Numbered from the stretch's first letter, positions 12,001-23,965 are shown. The stretch is DNA of 64,000 bases from Ilex aquifolium (GCA_951799425.1 OX637401.1:22420001-22484000); one strand, 5' to 3'. Numbers and translations: made by a program. Notes: generated by a model not told the origin, from the letters alone.

Positions 12001-12599
12001 GTATAATTGCACAGGATATATTTTGTGTAGAGCTCCCCGTACAAAGGAGACTCTGCCCGAATTTTTGTTAAATTAAGGATCCCCCGTTTTGGGGGCGTTA
12101 CAAAACTTAACGACATTAATCTCTTTATGCTAGAGCCAACCCTAGTTAATGTGTCCATCCTTAAGCCATTTCTGGCTTCGCCCCTGTCAGGTGCCTCAAA
12201 CGATTTCCCCTTTAAAAGCCTATATGCAAACATTTCATAAGCATATCACTTTTTCCCCTTCAAAAGCCTACAAAGCATTCCATCTTGCTGCCAAATAAGC
12301 ATTTCAACAAGAAATTAAATAACACATATGGTTGTTTACTTTAATAATTTTCTCAATAAGCATTAGTGTGTGATCTCAATACTGATGAAAAATCATATCT
12401 AGAATACAAGAGTTTTACTTAAGAACATAGTCTGAAAAATGGAATTAAGATTTTTACTTAAGAACATGGAAATTATTAAGATGGAATTAAGATTTTTACT
12501 TCAGAACATAGAAGCAAACTAAATATTACAAGCTAGACTTCAAGATTCAGAGAACAATAAGCAATCCCCTTTAACTACACAATTCAAGATTCAGAGAAA

Positions 12600-13200
12600 T
12601 TCACAAACCTCCCTTCCTGGATGGTCCTCTACTCACTTCAACAGCAACAACTCCATCCAAGTGGCAACTACAAGCAAACATCAAATTCAAATATCAAGTT
12701 CAATATCTTTGATATTCAAACAAAAATACATTTCGGAATTGGGGATTTAGGGTTCAAATATCAAATTAAAGATCTCTGGGTTGTAAGGTTCAAAGATCAA
12801 ATTCAAGTTACTGGGGATTTAGGGTTCAGAGATCTCTAAAATTTGGAGATTTAGGGTCAAAAGTTGGAAACCTAGAATTGGGGATTTAGGGTTCCAAATT
12901 TCGACTAAGAGAAGAGATGAGAGGAGGGAGAAGAGAAGATTCTTCCGTTTAGGATCTTTTGGTTCGACAGTCGTGTTCCAGAAGAGAAGGACTGCTACCC
13001 TCCCCACCTTCGACCGTCGACGACTCCAGCCTCCACAGAACGATAGAGAGTGAGAGATAGAGAATGGGCTTACGAGGATAGTCCACCGTCGGCTAAGGCA
13101 GAGGGGGCTAGCTGTTCTGTTCCACGTTCGACGTCGATCGAAGCCTCCCTTACAGACAGCAAATCTCCGTAAATCTTTTGCTGAAATCATATTGAGAAAC
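12600..13200 (-). other. Possible promoter/leader remnant with telo-box-like words
   Basis: Between 12740 and 12895, GGGGATTTAGGGTTC-like words recur three to four times. On the minus strand they read AACCCTAAATCCCC, resembling the telo-box of plant housekeeping promoters and leaders. A 127-codon minus frame (13202-12819) crosses the region but shows no recognisable domain. A decayed 5' region of a minus-strand gene is possible; nothing firmer can be said. Confidence 0.25.
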
Positions 13201-13398
13201 AATATTCATTTTGGGAACGAAAAAAAATCGTGTCAAAAAGTATAAATGAAAATTTTCAGTTACACCATTTCTACTTTATCATATCTATAAAGATATTCTT
13301 TTTATTTTCTGAATTTTTACTGACACCATTTATCAAATTAAAAGTGTTAATTACTATACAATTTTATAAAATTGCTAATGATATATTTTTGTAAAAAC

Positions 13399-13665
13399 TG
13401 TTGAAGTTGTTAGTGTTGATCGAGTCTTTAGAATTTGTTTCTGTTAGTTGTTTTGAATAATTCCTATTCTTTAGGGATAAGTTATTTGTTTTGATTTATT
13501 CATAGTCACCTACCACGTTAATAGGCTTGTAAGGCGTGGGCTGTAGATTTTTCTCTTTTTTGTTATTGTAAGGCTATATATATAGCCAGTCAAGTTAGGT
13601 AATCAAATAAGTAAACTTTCTCCAAGTTTCCTTGTGTTTACCAAGCAAACAGAGAGTTCTTAACA
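13399..13665 (+). repeat. 5' LTR of the Copia element
   Basis: Runs from TGTTGAAG to CTTAACA. A TATATATATAG stretch near 13570-13580 is the likely TATA box. The copy is nearly identical to 17778-18044. Confidence 0.95.
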
Positions 13666-13667
13666 TC

Positions 13668-13679
13668 TGGTATCAGAGC
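13668..13679 (+). promoter_or_regulatory. Primer-binding site (initiator Met tRNA)
   Basis: TGGTATCAGAGC lies two bases after the 5' LTR. This is the usual Copia site, complementary to the 3' end of plant initiator methionine tRNA. Confidence 0.95.
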
Positions 13680-13745
13680 CCCATCACAAGGGGCCTGATT
13701 GAAATTGAGAAGCAGCAGTCTTCTAAGGTGTGTAGTGACGAGAAT

Positions 13746-16700
13746 ATGGCGACTGAGAGTGGATTTGTGCAACCAGCAATTCCAAAATTTGATGGGCATT
13801 ACGATCACTGGTGCATGCTCATGGAAAATTTCTTGCGCTCAAAAGAATATTGGAGCTTGGTGGAAGATGGGATTCCTGCAGCAGCAAAAGGTGTTCAACC
13901 CACTGAAGCAGAGAAGAAGGTGATGGATGATGCAAGCTTGAAAGATATGAAGGTAAAGAATTATCTCTTTCAGGCCATAGATCGAACGATTCTGGAGACC
14001 ATCTTGAACAAAGATACAGCCAAAGGCATTTGGGATTCCTTGAAGCAAAAGTATCAGGGGACAGCACGAGTGCAAAGAGCGCAACGACAAGCTCTCCAAA
14101 AGGAGTTTGAGATGCTGAACATGAAGGTGGGAGAATCTGTGAATGAGTACTTTGCTCGTACTCTTGCTGTGGTCAACAAGCTGAGGGCCAATAAGGGAAA
14201 GATGGACGATGTAGCAGTCATTGAGAAGATTCTGAGATCCATGGCACCCAAGTACGATTACGTGGTGTGTTCTATTGAGGAGTCAAATGATTTGGATGCT
14301 CTTACCATTGATGAGTTACAAAGTAGTCTTCTGGTACATGAGCAACGTATGAAAGCTCATGTTCTGGAAGAGCAAGCATTAAAGGTTACTTTTGGAGAGT
14401 CTTCAGGAGAAAGAGGACGAGGTCGTGGTGGAATTCGAGGACGAGGAAGAGGAGGAGGCAGGCGTAGCTTTGACAAATCCACTGTTGAATGCTATAATTG
14501 CCATAAGCTTGGACACTTTCAGTATGAATGTCCAAAGAAGGAGGCAGAAGCAAAAGCAAACAATGTAGAAGGTAATGAAGAAATGTTGTTGATGGCGTAC
14601 GTGGATGATAAGAAAGCCAGCAAAGAAGAAATGTGGTATCTCGACTCTGGATGCAGCAATCACATGTGTGGCAAGAGGGAACTTTTTTCAGATTTTGATG
14701 GAAAGTTCAGGGAGAATGTGAAATTGGGAGATAACTCAAGCATGGAAGTGATGGGTAAAGGTAATGTGCGAATGCTGGTGAATGGTTTTGTACAGATTAT
14801 TACTGGCGTATTCTATGTTCCAGGGTTGAAGAACAGTTTAATAAGCATTGGTCAGATGGCCGAGAAGGGACTTGCAATCCTCATACAACGAGGAACATGC
14901 AAAATTTATCATCCTGAGAGAGGGCTAATTATGGAGGTTACAATGTCCTCAAATCGAATGTTCAAACTGTTTGCTCAAACACAACTGAAGGAGGAAGCGT
15001 GTTTCAATTCTTTCATGGAAGATCTAGCTCGACTTTGGCACTGCAGGTATGGTCATCTGAGCTTCAGTGGTCTGAAAATTCTTCTCCAAAAGGGGATGGT
15101 GAGAGGACTGCCTCGTCTTGAATTTTTGTCAAAAGTATGTGAAGATTGCTTGGTGGGAAAGCAACGGAGAGATCCATTTCCTAGGGAAGGCACATGGAGA
15201 GCTTCTTAGATTCTTGAACTGGTGCATGCTGATATATGTGGACCAATTAGCCCTATGTCCAACAGCAACAGAAGGTACATGATTAGTTTCATTGATGATT
15301 ATAGTCGAAAAGTTTGGGTTTATTTCTTGGTTGAGAAGTCAGAAGCATTTATTACTTTCAAGAAATATAAGAATCTTGTTGAAAATGAGACTGGTTCGAG
15401 TATAAAATGTCTTCGTACTGATCGTGGGGGTGAGTTCACATCACTTGAATTCACTAATTTTTGTAGTAAGAATGGTATTCGAAGACAATTAACAGCCGCA
15501 TACACTCCTCAACAAAACGGTGTTGCAGAGAGGAAGAATCAAACTATCATGAATATGGTTCGAAGTATGCTTTCAGGGAAGAAGATTCCAAAAACATTCT
15601 GGCCTGAAGCTGTGAATTGGACAGTTCATGTTCTCAACAGGAGTCCAACTCTTGCAGTGAAGAACAAAACTCCAGAAGAAGCTTGGAGCGGATTCAAACC
15701 ATCTGTGGATCACTTCAGGGTGTTTGGGTGTGTATCTTATGTTCATATTCCTGATTGCAAGAGGACAAAACTTGATGACAAGAGTATGAGATGTGTTTTA
15801 CTTGGAGTTAGTGAGGAGTCAAAGGCATATAGGTTGTATGATCCCATTTCTCAGAAGATTATAGTAAGTAGAGATGTGGTGTTTGAAGAAGACAGCAGCT
15901 GGGTTTGGGACAAAAGTCATGAGGAAGCTATTTTGGCTGACTTGGATTTGGGCGACAATGACAAAGAACCAGATGCAGATGCTGGAAATGGAGATGATGC
16001 AGGTGCTGGAAATGGAGATGATGCTGAAATTGATGGCTTGAATGGGTCAGATGAAGGAAATTCCTCTAGCTCAAGTGAAGATCCTTCACTTGAATCTCGT
16101 GAACAAAGGTCGAGAAGGCAACCAAGTTGGATGGAGGAATATGTAAGTGGAAAAGGTTTATCTGAGGAAGAAGACATGGCAAATTTAGCCATGTTTGCAG
16201 CAAATGATCCAGTTCTATTTGAAGAGGCAGTAAAAGATGAAAAGTGGAGAACAGCGATGGATGAGGAGATTGAAGCTATAAAGAGAAATGATACTTGGGA
16301 ATTGATGAATTTGCCTATTGGGGCAAAGAAGGTTGGTGTGAAATGGGTGTATAAGACCAAACTCAATGAAAATGGTAAGGTGGAGAAATACAAAGCACGT
16401 TTGGTTGCAAAGGGTTACACCCAAAAGCATGGCGTGGACTACACTGAGGTTTTTGCACCAGTAGCACGTTTGGAGACAGTTCGATTGGTAGTTTCTCTTG
16501 CAGCTCAGAAAAGGTGGACAATTTTTCAACTAGATGTAAAGTTAGCTTTCCTCCATGGAGAACTAAGTGAAGAGGTTTTCGTCGAGCAACCTCCTGGTTA
16601 TGAGAAGAAAGGTGATGAACAGAAAGTGTACAGGTTAAATAAGGCTCTATATGGACTAAAACAAGCTCCACGAGCTTGGTATAGTTGGATAGAGTCTTAT

Positions 16701-17747
16701 TTTTCTAAAGAAGGTTTCGAGAGGTGTCTTTATGAGCATACTCTGTTTATCAAAGCGGGAGAAGGAGGTAAAATTTTAATTGTATGTCTCTATGTTGATG
16801 ACTTGATTTTTACGGGCAATGATGAACATATGTTTGTTGAATTTAAAAATTCTATGATGCATGAGTTCGACATGACAGACCTTGGAAAAATGAGATATTT
16901 TCTTGGTATAGAAGTGATGCAAAGATCAGAGGGAATTTTTATCTGTCAAAGGAAGTATACACAGGAGGTGTTGGAAAGGTTTGATATGGATAAATGCAAT
17001 TCAGTTCATAATCCAATTGTTCTAGGTTGCAAACTCATGAGAGATGAGAATGGAGTAAGGGTGGATAGTAGTCGTTACAAGCAAATAGTAGGCAGTCTAA
17101 TGTATTTGACTGCTACTCGACCCGACATTATGTTTGTGGTGAGTCTTCTTAGTAGGTATATGGATCGTCCCACAGAGCTTCATCTTCAGGCAACCAAAAG
17201 AGTGCTGAGGTATTTGAAAGGGACTTCTAATTTTGGGATACTATATAGAAAGGGCGGAGATGATAAGCTGGTTGCCTATACAGATAGTGACTACGCTGGA
17301 GATTTAGATGACAGAAAGAGTACTTCAGGTTATGTGTTTTTGCTGAGCTCAGGAGCCGTTTCTTGGTCATCGAAGAAACAACCAATAGTCACTTTGTCTA
17401 CCATTGAAGCTGAGTTTGTTGCTGCAGCTTCATGTACTTGTCAAGCAGTTTGGGTAAGAAGGATTTTGACTGGTTTTAATCATGTTCAAAATGGTGGTAC
17501 AACAGTCTTTTGTGACAGCAGCTCAGCTATTGAGCTTTCAAAGAATCCTGTATTACATGGTCGAAGCAAGCATATAGATGTCAGGTTTCATTTTCTTCGT
17601 GAGCTTACTAGAGATGAAGTTGTAAAGCTGGTCCATTGTCATACTCAAGAACAAGTTGCAGACATAATGACTAAGCCAATAAAGCTTGATGTGTTTGTAA
17701 AGCTGAGACGTCTTTTGGGGGTCTGCACAGATCCAAGTATAAACTGA
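13746..17747 (+). pseudogene. Copia gag-pol polyprotein, interrupted once
   Basis: A single frame from the ATG at 13746 (MATESGFVQ) to the stop at 17745-17747 holds the full Copia order. It has gag with a zinc knuckle (CYNCHKLGHFQYEC), then the aspartic protease (WYLDSGCSNHMCG), a pre-integrase H/C region, integrase (core motif from IDDYSRKVWVYF; HTPQQ-like AAYTPQQNGVAERKN), reverse transcriptase with YVDDLIFTG, and RNase H ending near ADIMTKPIKL. A TAG at 15207-15209 cuts the frame between the pre-integrase region and the integrase core. Both sides are otherwise open in the same frame, so the nonsense looks recent. The linker between integrase and RT is acidic, with a duplicated GNGDDA motif. 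The organisation is Tnt1-like. It works in cytoplasmic particles (gag, RT) and the nucleus (integrase). Confidence 0.92.
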
Positions 17748-17768
17748 ATGAAAATTAGCATTCAGTTT

Positions 17769-17777
17769 AAGGGAGGA
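17769..17777 (+). promoter_or_regulatory. Polypurine tract of the Copia element
   Basis: AAGGGAGGA lies directly before the 3' LTR and is the expected plus-strand primer. Confidence 0.85.
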
Positions 17778-18044
17778 TGTTGAAGTTGTTAGTGTTGATC
17801 GAGTCTTTAGAATTTGTTTCTGTTAGTTGTTTTGAATAATTCCTATTCTTTAGGGATAAGTTATTTGTTTTGATTTATTCATAGTCACCTACCACGTTAA
17901 TAGGCTTGTAAGGCGTGAGCTGCAGATTTTTCTCTTTTTTGTTATTGTAAGGCTATATATATAGCCAGTCAAGTTAGGTAATCAAATAAGTAAACTTTCT
18001 CCAAGTTTCCTTGTGTTTACCAAGCAAACAGAGAGTTCTTAACA
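17778..18044 (+). repeat. 3' LTR of the Copia element
   Basis: 267 bp, the same length as the 5' LTR, with G-to-A and T-to-C differences near 17917-17923. It is followed by the target duplication AAAAC. Confidence 0.95.
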
Positions 18045-18112
18045 AAAACTTCATCCAGATCACCTATAGATAGACATATCTTCAATGAAACTTCCTCCAT
18101 TTTCTAAATTTT

Positions 18113-18294
18113 TTACGTATTAAAATTTGGACCGATTGAAATTCTATTCGAGTTAATTAAATTTTTTTATGTATTAAAAATTTGAATCGATTAAAAATTC
18201 TATTTTTTTAAATATTAAAATTTTATTCTAAAGCCCAAATCAAATTTTAGTCAACTCGCATTAAATTTTAATCGGTCCGAATTTTGATACATAA
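18113..18294. repeat. Fold-back sequence of about 180 bp
   Basis: The left arm (from about 18113, ACGTATTAAAATTTGGACCG) pairs with the right arm, whose reverse complement reads ATGTATCAAAATTCGGACCG, ending near 18294. It is AT-rich and non-coding, and probably a MITE. Confidence 0.6.
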
Positions 18295-19011
18295 AAAAAT
18301 TAATTTTAATTGACTCTAATTTTAATCAAATTTTATGTAGAAAGATTATTTAGGGTTTTTTTAGGATAATTTTGGTATTTTAGATAATTTATTTTTGTTA
18401 TAAATGGTGATTTAATAACAGGAATGTTTGTGATGTTTAAATATAAATTAGAATGAATGTTAGCGATGTTTAAATATAAATTAGAAGGAGTGTTAGTGAT
18501 ATTTTTAATAATAGAGGAGATGTCCTTGGAGATATGATAAACTAGAAGGAGTATGGCTAAAATTTTCTGAAGTATAAATGATACTTTACATCCTAAAAGA
18601 TCTTTAAACTCTCAATTCACCTCCAATTAGATAAAAAATTAGCAATGTGGTCTAGAATTATGTAGCTTTCATATTTTTTTTAAATTTTTATATATAATTA
18701 TTTATATATTACTCAATTATAAGTATTTTACATGAAAAATTTGTACTCAATTTTTTTAAAATAGGCCACATCGCTATTTTTTTTTTAGTTAATATAGGGC
18801 ATAATGTGAGAATTTTAATCTTATAGGACATAAATAGGAAATATGAAGATCTTTTGAGGTCAAAGTGTTATTTATCCTTTCAAAAAACAAGAGAAAACGC
18901 AAAAGACACGGGTATATGTAAATGATGTCCCTTTCGAATCTCACTTAATTTACTTATCTGCCAGTCTAACTAAGAGCAACCCCAACCCACTCATCTGCTA
19001 ATCCTAACTAA
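18295..19011. other. AT-rich intergenic DNA
   Basis: No gene seen. A TAA-GAGCAACCCCAACCCACTC word at 18971 resembles the end of the Harbinger-like element starting at 19012 and may be a second, nested terminus. Confidence 0.4.
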
Positions 19012-20777
19012 GAGCAACTCCAATTCACTTACTAAATCTCTATTCTTAGCTATTTTGCAGAGGCAAGCTCCAAAAATCTGCTCCAATCAGCTAGCCATTC
19101 TACTCGCTTAAATGTAAGAGACCCTCCATGCTCACCAGATCTGGAGAGGGAGAAGAAGCTCACCAGACTTCTGGCTGGCTACTTCTTCTTCTTCTTTTTC
19201 TCCAATTGTTGTCTTTGTCTCTCTCCAAGTGTTGCTGCCATCCAACTGTTGCTATCAGGTACATCTTCTTCATCCCCCCACCCCCAAGCTACAAATTCCC
19301 CCTCCACCCATTCTGCATCTGAAACCCATCCCCCCCATTTCTGAAAGCCCCTCCAACAAATTCTGAAACCCCCTCCAACAAATTCTGAAACCCTCCACCA
19401 AATTCTGAAATTCCCCCAACAATTTTTGAAACCCCCCACCAAATTTTAAACCCCTCTCCCCAAAATTTTGAAAACTCCCTTAGTTTTATGTATAATAGAA
19501 TATTTACATTTAGACCCTATAAAATATTAATGTAAGTATTTGAGAAAATCTTAGATTTATGAGACGTATTGTGCAATTGATTTTTGTTATTTAAAGTGGA
19601 TGGGTGTTAAATTGCCATTAAGTTGTATTATTTAAAGATTGATTATAATTATTATTATAGTATGATTTTGGTTGGGTTGATGATTATACATGCTTTCAGT
19701 TGAATTTTTAAATTATATTATTGAAAATTAGTTAAAGTTAGTTGAAGTACTCAGTTAAAATAGATAGCGTAGTTGGAGTGAATTTGTAAAAGTGACTAGC
19801 TAAAATACAGAATACAATATTGGGGCTTAGGGAGGCCGGTACCTTCTTAAAAACTTAATAGGATAAAAGTACACTTTTTAAAATAATTGGGATAGAAGTA
19901 CATCTCCTAAAAAAAAGTCATAAAAACCCTTTTACCCCTACCATAAATAGTGCATACCTAATTGACAACTTTTATATTTTCAATATCTACATATTAGAAT
20001 GTGAGACTTTCAAGATTCCTTTTGATATTTGTGTATCATTTGAATTTTGAAATTTTATATATATATATATATATATGTATATAAAAAATAGTAACATCAA
20101 ACAGTAACACGTTCCACAAAAAAATAGTAACATCAAACAGTAACACTCTCAAAAAAAAATAGTAATATCAAACAGTAACACACTAAACAAAAAAACAGTA
20201 ACACGCTCAACAAAAAAATAATAACATCAAACAGTAATATGCTCAACAAAAAAATAGTAACGTCAAATATTAAATTTTTAATTAAGTTTTTTATTGAGTA
20301 TGTTACTGTTTGATGTTACTATTTTTTTGTTGAGTGTGTTACTGTTTGATGTTACTATTTTTTTGTTGAACGTGTTACTGTTTCATGTTACTATATGTGT
20401 GTGTGTGTGTGTGTGTGTCTATATCTATATATATATATGAAATTTTAAAATTCAAATGATACACAAATATCAAAAGGAATCTTGAAAGTCTCACATTCTA
20501 ATATTTAGATATTGTAAATATAAAAACTATTAATTAGGTATGCACTATTTATGTTAGGGGTAATTTTTGAATACATTTTAGAAAGAATTTGAAAATGTTT
20601 TAAAATGTGTACTTATTGACAACCATTTGATGAAAAAAAATGACTTAAAGGAGGATAAGTTTGGAGGTGGTATTTTAAGCCAAATAAGTTTTGAAAAAGG
20701 TACTTACATCTCATTATCTCTACAATATTTAAATATATTTTGACTAGCAATTTTGAAGAGCTGGGTTGGAGTTGCTC
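19012..20777. mobile_element. Possible Harbinger-like non-autonomous element
   Basis: The left end GAGCAACTCCAA at 19012 is preceded by TAA; the right end TTGGAGTTGCTC at 20766-20777 is followed by TAA. These are 12-bp inverted ends with a 3-bp TAA duplication, as in PIF/Harbinger elements. An alternative left end lies at 18974, and a third related end lies near 19770, so more than one element may be nested. The interior contains a C-rich stretch (19270-19460) and the fold-back at 19867-20614. Confidence 0.45.
19867..20614. repeat. 748-bp fold-back element with internal GTTACTGTT repeats
   Basis: The outer arms are long inverted copies: ATAAATAGTGCATACCTAAT near 19945 pairs with its complement near 20540, and AGAATGTGAGACTTTCAAGA near 19997 pairs with its complement near 20490. 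Each inner arm carries several units of about 38 bp. On the left they read AGTAACATCAAACAGTAACA; on the right they are the mirror complement, GTTACTGTTTGATGTTACT. (TA)n and (TG)n tracts flank the centre. The word family recurs at 57.6-58.1 kb. Confidence 0.8.
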
Positions 20778-21182
20778 TAAGCCCAACTCTTTTTTCTCTC
20801 CCAGTCGAATGAAGAACACAAGCGAATCTCACGAACTAACGAACGAACAAAGCCATATCATTGCGATCAAATTGTTGAGTTCAAAGTTCAGACCAACAAG
20901 CGAACATTTCACCCATCCCTAAAGGTCCGTATGTGGATTTTTTGTTCTTTAATTTTTTTTCGAGATGCATACCAAAAGATTGTTGTTAGATCTTCGAATT
21001 TAGGGTTTTCCATTGACATGATTTGTTGGAAAATCTTCAATTTAATGGTTGAAGCTCCAATTTGTTGCTAAATCTTCCATTAACTTGATCTGTGCGTGAT
21101 TTCCCCCCATTTTCTAGGGTTCATAAATTTGTTGAATTTCTTCTGGTTTTCTTGTTCATTGGTACTTTCATTTCATGCCGAT

Positions 21183-21488
21183 ACGGTGGAGTATGCGATG
21201 TTGTTTGGGCAATTTGCTAAGAATGAGAACTCTTTGATTGGTTGATCACCGGCTGCGAAATATGTTATTGAAAATCTTCCACTTGTGGTTTTGACAAAAG
21301 AGAATGTTGAGTGTAATTATGCTCTTTGTGCGGCTTGCAAGGATTAGATGAGTTTTGGGGAAATGGCGAAGAAGTTGCTTTGCCCGCATTGTTACCATGG
21401 GGATTGCATTGTGTCATGGCTGGGGATTATGAATGCTTGTCCTGTTTGTGGTTATGAGTTACAAAGGGTCAGTAGTCTCTGTCGTTGC
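21183..21488 (+). pseudogene. RING-finger E3 ligase fragment, decayed
   Basis: One frame from about 21183 reads through an acidic/hydrophobic lead-in (TVEYAMLFGQFAKNENSL, stop, AAKYVIENLPLVVLTKENVE) into a C3HC4 RING. All eight zinc ligands are present: CAAC, then CPHCYHGDC (Cys, His, His, Cys), and CPVC. Stops at about 21243 and 21345 break it. The lead-in and the YHGDCIVSWLGI core match the plant RING family that includes CIP8/RDUF-type ligases. The 3' part is cut by the hAT element at 21524. An intact parent is expected elsewhere. Confidence 0.65.
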
Positions 21489-21523
21489 ATGCCTTCTCCT
21501 TCCACTGAGATGGTACTCCTAGA

Positions 21524-22386
21524 TAGGCCTGTTAAAATTCAACACGACACGATTAACCGACACAAATCGCGGGTTTGGGTGAGACCTTAACGGGTTCAGA
21601 TGGTAAACGAGTTAACCCATTAAACACGTTTAATAAACGAGTCGTATTCGAGTGAGACCTATCAACCCGTTTACCAGTTTAAAAATTATTATAATAAAAA
21701 ATTAATAATTATTTTAAAAAATTTAGGGGTGCAGCTCGTCTGCAATTACCCAGAAATAGCACACGGTGCTGTTCACCCAATACGGCGCCGCTTCAATGAA
21801 AGCTTTTGGGTTTGCTGTGAACATCCTGTTCACCCATGGTCTGAGCTTTTGGGTTTGCTGTAAACATCCTGCTCACCCATGGTCTGAGCTTGGTCTGCGG
21901 TGGTCTGAGCTTGGTCTAAGCATTGTTGTGAACACAGTGAATGAAGGATAACACAGTGAAAGCTTTTGGGTCTGCACAGTGAACACAGTGAAAGTTTTTG
22001 ACTTGAATCCCACATCGACAAATTTAAATAAAAGAGACCTCCCATGCCTATAAAAGGTTGCAGCCCCTTTCTTTAGTCATTCAACCTTCTCATTTGCTTT
22101 TGCAAGTGGCACCCAACTGAAAATCTTTTAATTAAGAGAGTTCAGATGTTGTGGGTAATTAATGGAGTTTAAAATTTTAATAGAATAGGTTTTTGGTGTA
22201 GGTTAAAATTTTAATAAAATAATTTTAGTAAAATTAAGCGTGTTTAACGTGTCGTGTTGTGTTACCCGTTTATTAAACGGTTCGTGTTCGTGTTGAGATT
22301 TTTCACCCGTTTATTAAACGTGTCGTGTACGGGTTTATATATTTTTCACTCGTCACCCGTTTAAACCGACACGTTTGACACCCCTA
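21524..22386. mobile_element. hAT-type element (863 bp) with a foreign insert
   Basis: It is flanked by an exact 8-bp duplication, CTCCTAGA (21516-21523 and 22387-22394). The termini are TAGGCCTGTTAAAATTC and, reversed, TAGGGGTGTCAAACGTGTCG, imperfect inverted repeats of the same family as the element at 903. The outer parts carry the CGTGTCGTG/ACCCGTTTA words. The middle, about 21725-22190, is unlike the rest and contains short tandem repeats (GCTTTTGGGTTTGCTGT units) and a snRNA-type promoter. Confidence 0.8.
22007..22056 (+). promoter_or_regulatory. snRNA-type promoter: USE plus TATA box
   Basis: ATCCCACATCG at 22007-22017 matches the plant upstream sequence element of U-snRNA genes. TATAAAAG starts at 22049, leaving 31 bases between them. 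This is close to the spacing of RNA polymerase II snRNA genes and clearly wider than the roughly 24 bases of polymerase III U6 genes. A transcript would start near 22080. The sequence there does not match U1, U2, U4, U5 or U6 as I know them. Confidence 0.5.
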
Positions 22387-22568
22387 CTCCTAGAAGCAAC
22401 CAAAACTAGTCCCTTCATACCTTCAGGGAGTGCTTGCATTTTTCAAAGCATTAATATGGATGATGCTGACCATGAGTGGGGGAGAACCCAAAGAGTTGGA
22501 CATGTCAAGTGAAGTAGTTATTTATTGTTCTATAGTTGGAATCTTGAAGGCTGCGTGCGGGGATATCT

Positions 22569-22680
22569 TTTTTTTTTTTTGGGAGGGGGAGGAGGAGGGG
22601 GGAAGGGAGCTTGAACCCTTGACCTGAAGACAAAATTTTCACAAGGTAAAAAGTACCATTTGACCAAAGACCCATGGGTA
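22569..22680 (-). mobile_element. tRNA-derived SINE, copy 1
   Basis: On the minus strand a tRNA-like head contains box A (TGGTCAAATGGTA) and box B (GGTCAAGGGTTCAAGC). A C-rich tail and a terminal A-run follow (T-run at 22569 on the plus strand). The element is flanked by the exact 10-bp duplication GGGGATATCT (22559-22568, 22681-22690). It is clearly related to the copy at 63034-63146. Confidence 0.85.
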
Positions 22681-22690
22681 GGGGATATCT

Positions 22691-23918
22691 ATTAGGGTCC
22701 AAGTTTTTTAGTGGATTTGATGGTTGTGATCGGATGAGAGATAGAATTCCTAGTATCTTGTTTGTGGGGAGATGACACCACCATGTGACAAGGTTACTGA
22801 AATTTGATGAGAACAATTGATGATGCAAAACAATGGGTGATGACTCTTACCGATGAAAAATAACAATGGGACATGTGTAAGAAGCTTTGGCATGAATGTA
22901 AGAATGCCAAGAAGCATGTAGGTTGAGAAAAAGCCTGCTGCTAAATGATCTCCGGCACAAGGTGATGATGAAATTAGGTTCGTGTTACTGAATACAAGTA
23001 ATCTGGTTCGTAGAGACATACCTTGGGGTAGCACTAGATGTTGACGATGTCCAACAACTATTACTGACTCGGCCCGTGAGAAAGAGCAGGATGTTGTCCA
23101 TTTGAAAATGTCGCTTGAAAAACAAATGATCAAAGAGGATGTACCTCAAAGCATGAAGGGAGGTCATGATTTAAGATTAAATGGCATATTGAATTAGGTT
23201 TTTGTTATGCACAACACTTGTCCGGTGATGTACCCCTTTTATATATGTGTTAACAAGGTTTAGGTCAGAAATTCGAATATTTCATGGGTGTATAAATTTT
23301 TTGAGGATATCGTCCTCACAATTACCCTACAGTGTGGAGAGTGTCTACTCTAATTCGGTGATACACTGGAAAACTTCCCCACACAAAAAAGAGGAAAGAA
23401 AAAAGAAAAAGAGAAGGGCATATTTAACCTTCGCTCAAATCTTGATTCAAACTAAATTTGAGTAAAAATAGGTTAAAAATAAACATCAGTTCTTCACTTA
23501 AATTCATACCAAAAAGAAGTAAAACTCAAAGTTTTACTCAAATCAAGAGAGATTTAAATTTTTACATATATTTTCAACGATTATATTTCACTTTCCTTTA
23601 TGTATCCATCGTTATTCCACACTCCTCTAGATCTTTCTACTCCAACTCCATCTGTCTTATTCTCCAATCTCTATTAAATTTATTGAAAATTAAAAAAAAA
23701 AAATCATTTAAATTCAGGTCATTCACCATCAGCATCATTTTGTCAAGATTAGATTGAATTTCATTTTTTTCTTTGAAAAATTTTGGAAATCAATAATAAT
23801 ATATTTTTTTGAACTTTAAACAAAAAATATGAGAAAAAAAAAATTTACATTGGCTCATTTATATGAAATAGTGGCTGAATTTAATATATGAGTGGAGTTA
23901 AAATGTGATGGAAATAGA

Positions 23919-23965
<47 letters not shown>

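Larger units (their letters stand above)
13399..18044 (+). mobile_element. Complete Ty1/Copia retrotransposon (4,646 bp)
   Basis: Two 267-bp LTRs (13399-13665 and 17778-18044) start TGTTGAAG and end CTTAACA. They differ at two positions I could find, both transitions near the middle. The element is flanked by the 5-bp duplication AAAAC (13394-13398, 18045-18049). It carries a primer-binding site, a Tnt1-type gag-pol frame and a polypurine tract. About 99.3% LTR identity marks a recent insertion. The only obvious lesion is one nonsense codon in pol, so this copy is probably not autonomous but could be mobilised by an intact sibling. Confidence 0.95.

Noticed and set aside
8803-12186. CAGGGGCGGATC at 8803 and CGAAGCC..CGCCCCTG near 12186 as ends of one DNA transposon
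   Set aside because: The ends are only loosely complementary and the flanks (ATCACTCT and TCAGGTGC) show no target duplication.
12819-13202. 127-codon minus-strand frame as a gene
   Set aside because: No recognisable motif, arginine/serine/leucine-rich composition typical of leader sequence, and no duplicate or homologue in the window.
22007-22180. A functional U1, U2, U4, U5 or U6 snRNA gene after the USE/TATA promoter
   Set aside because: The sequence after the expected start shares no recognisable 5' end or core with any of these RNAs.
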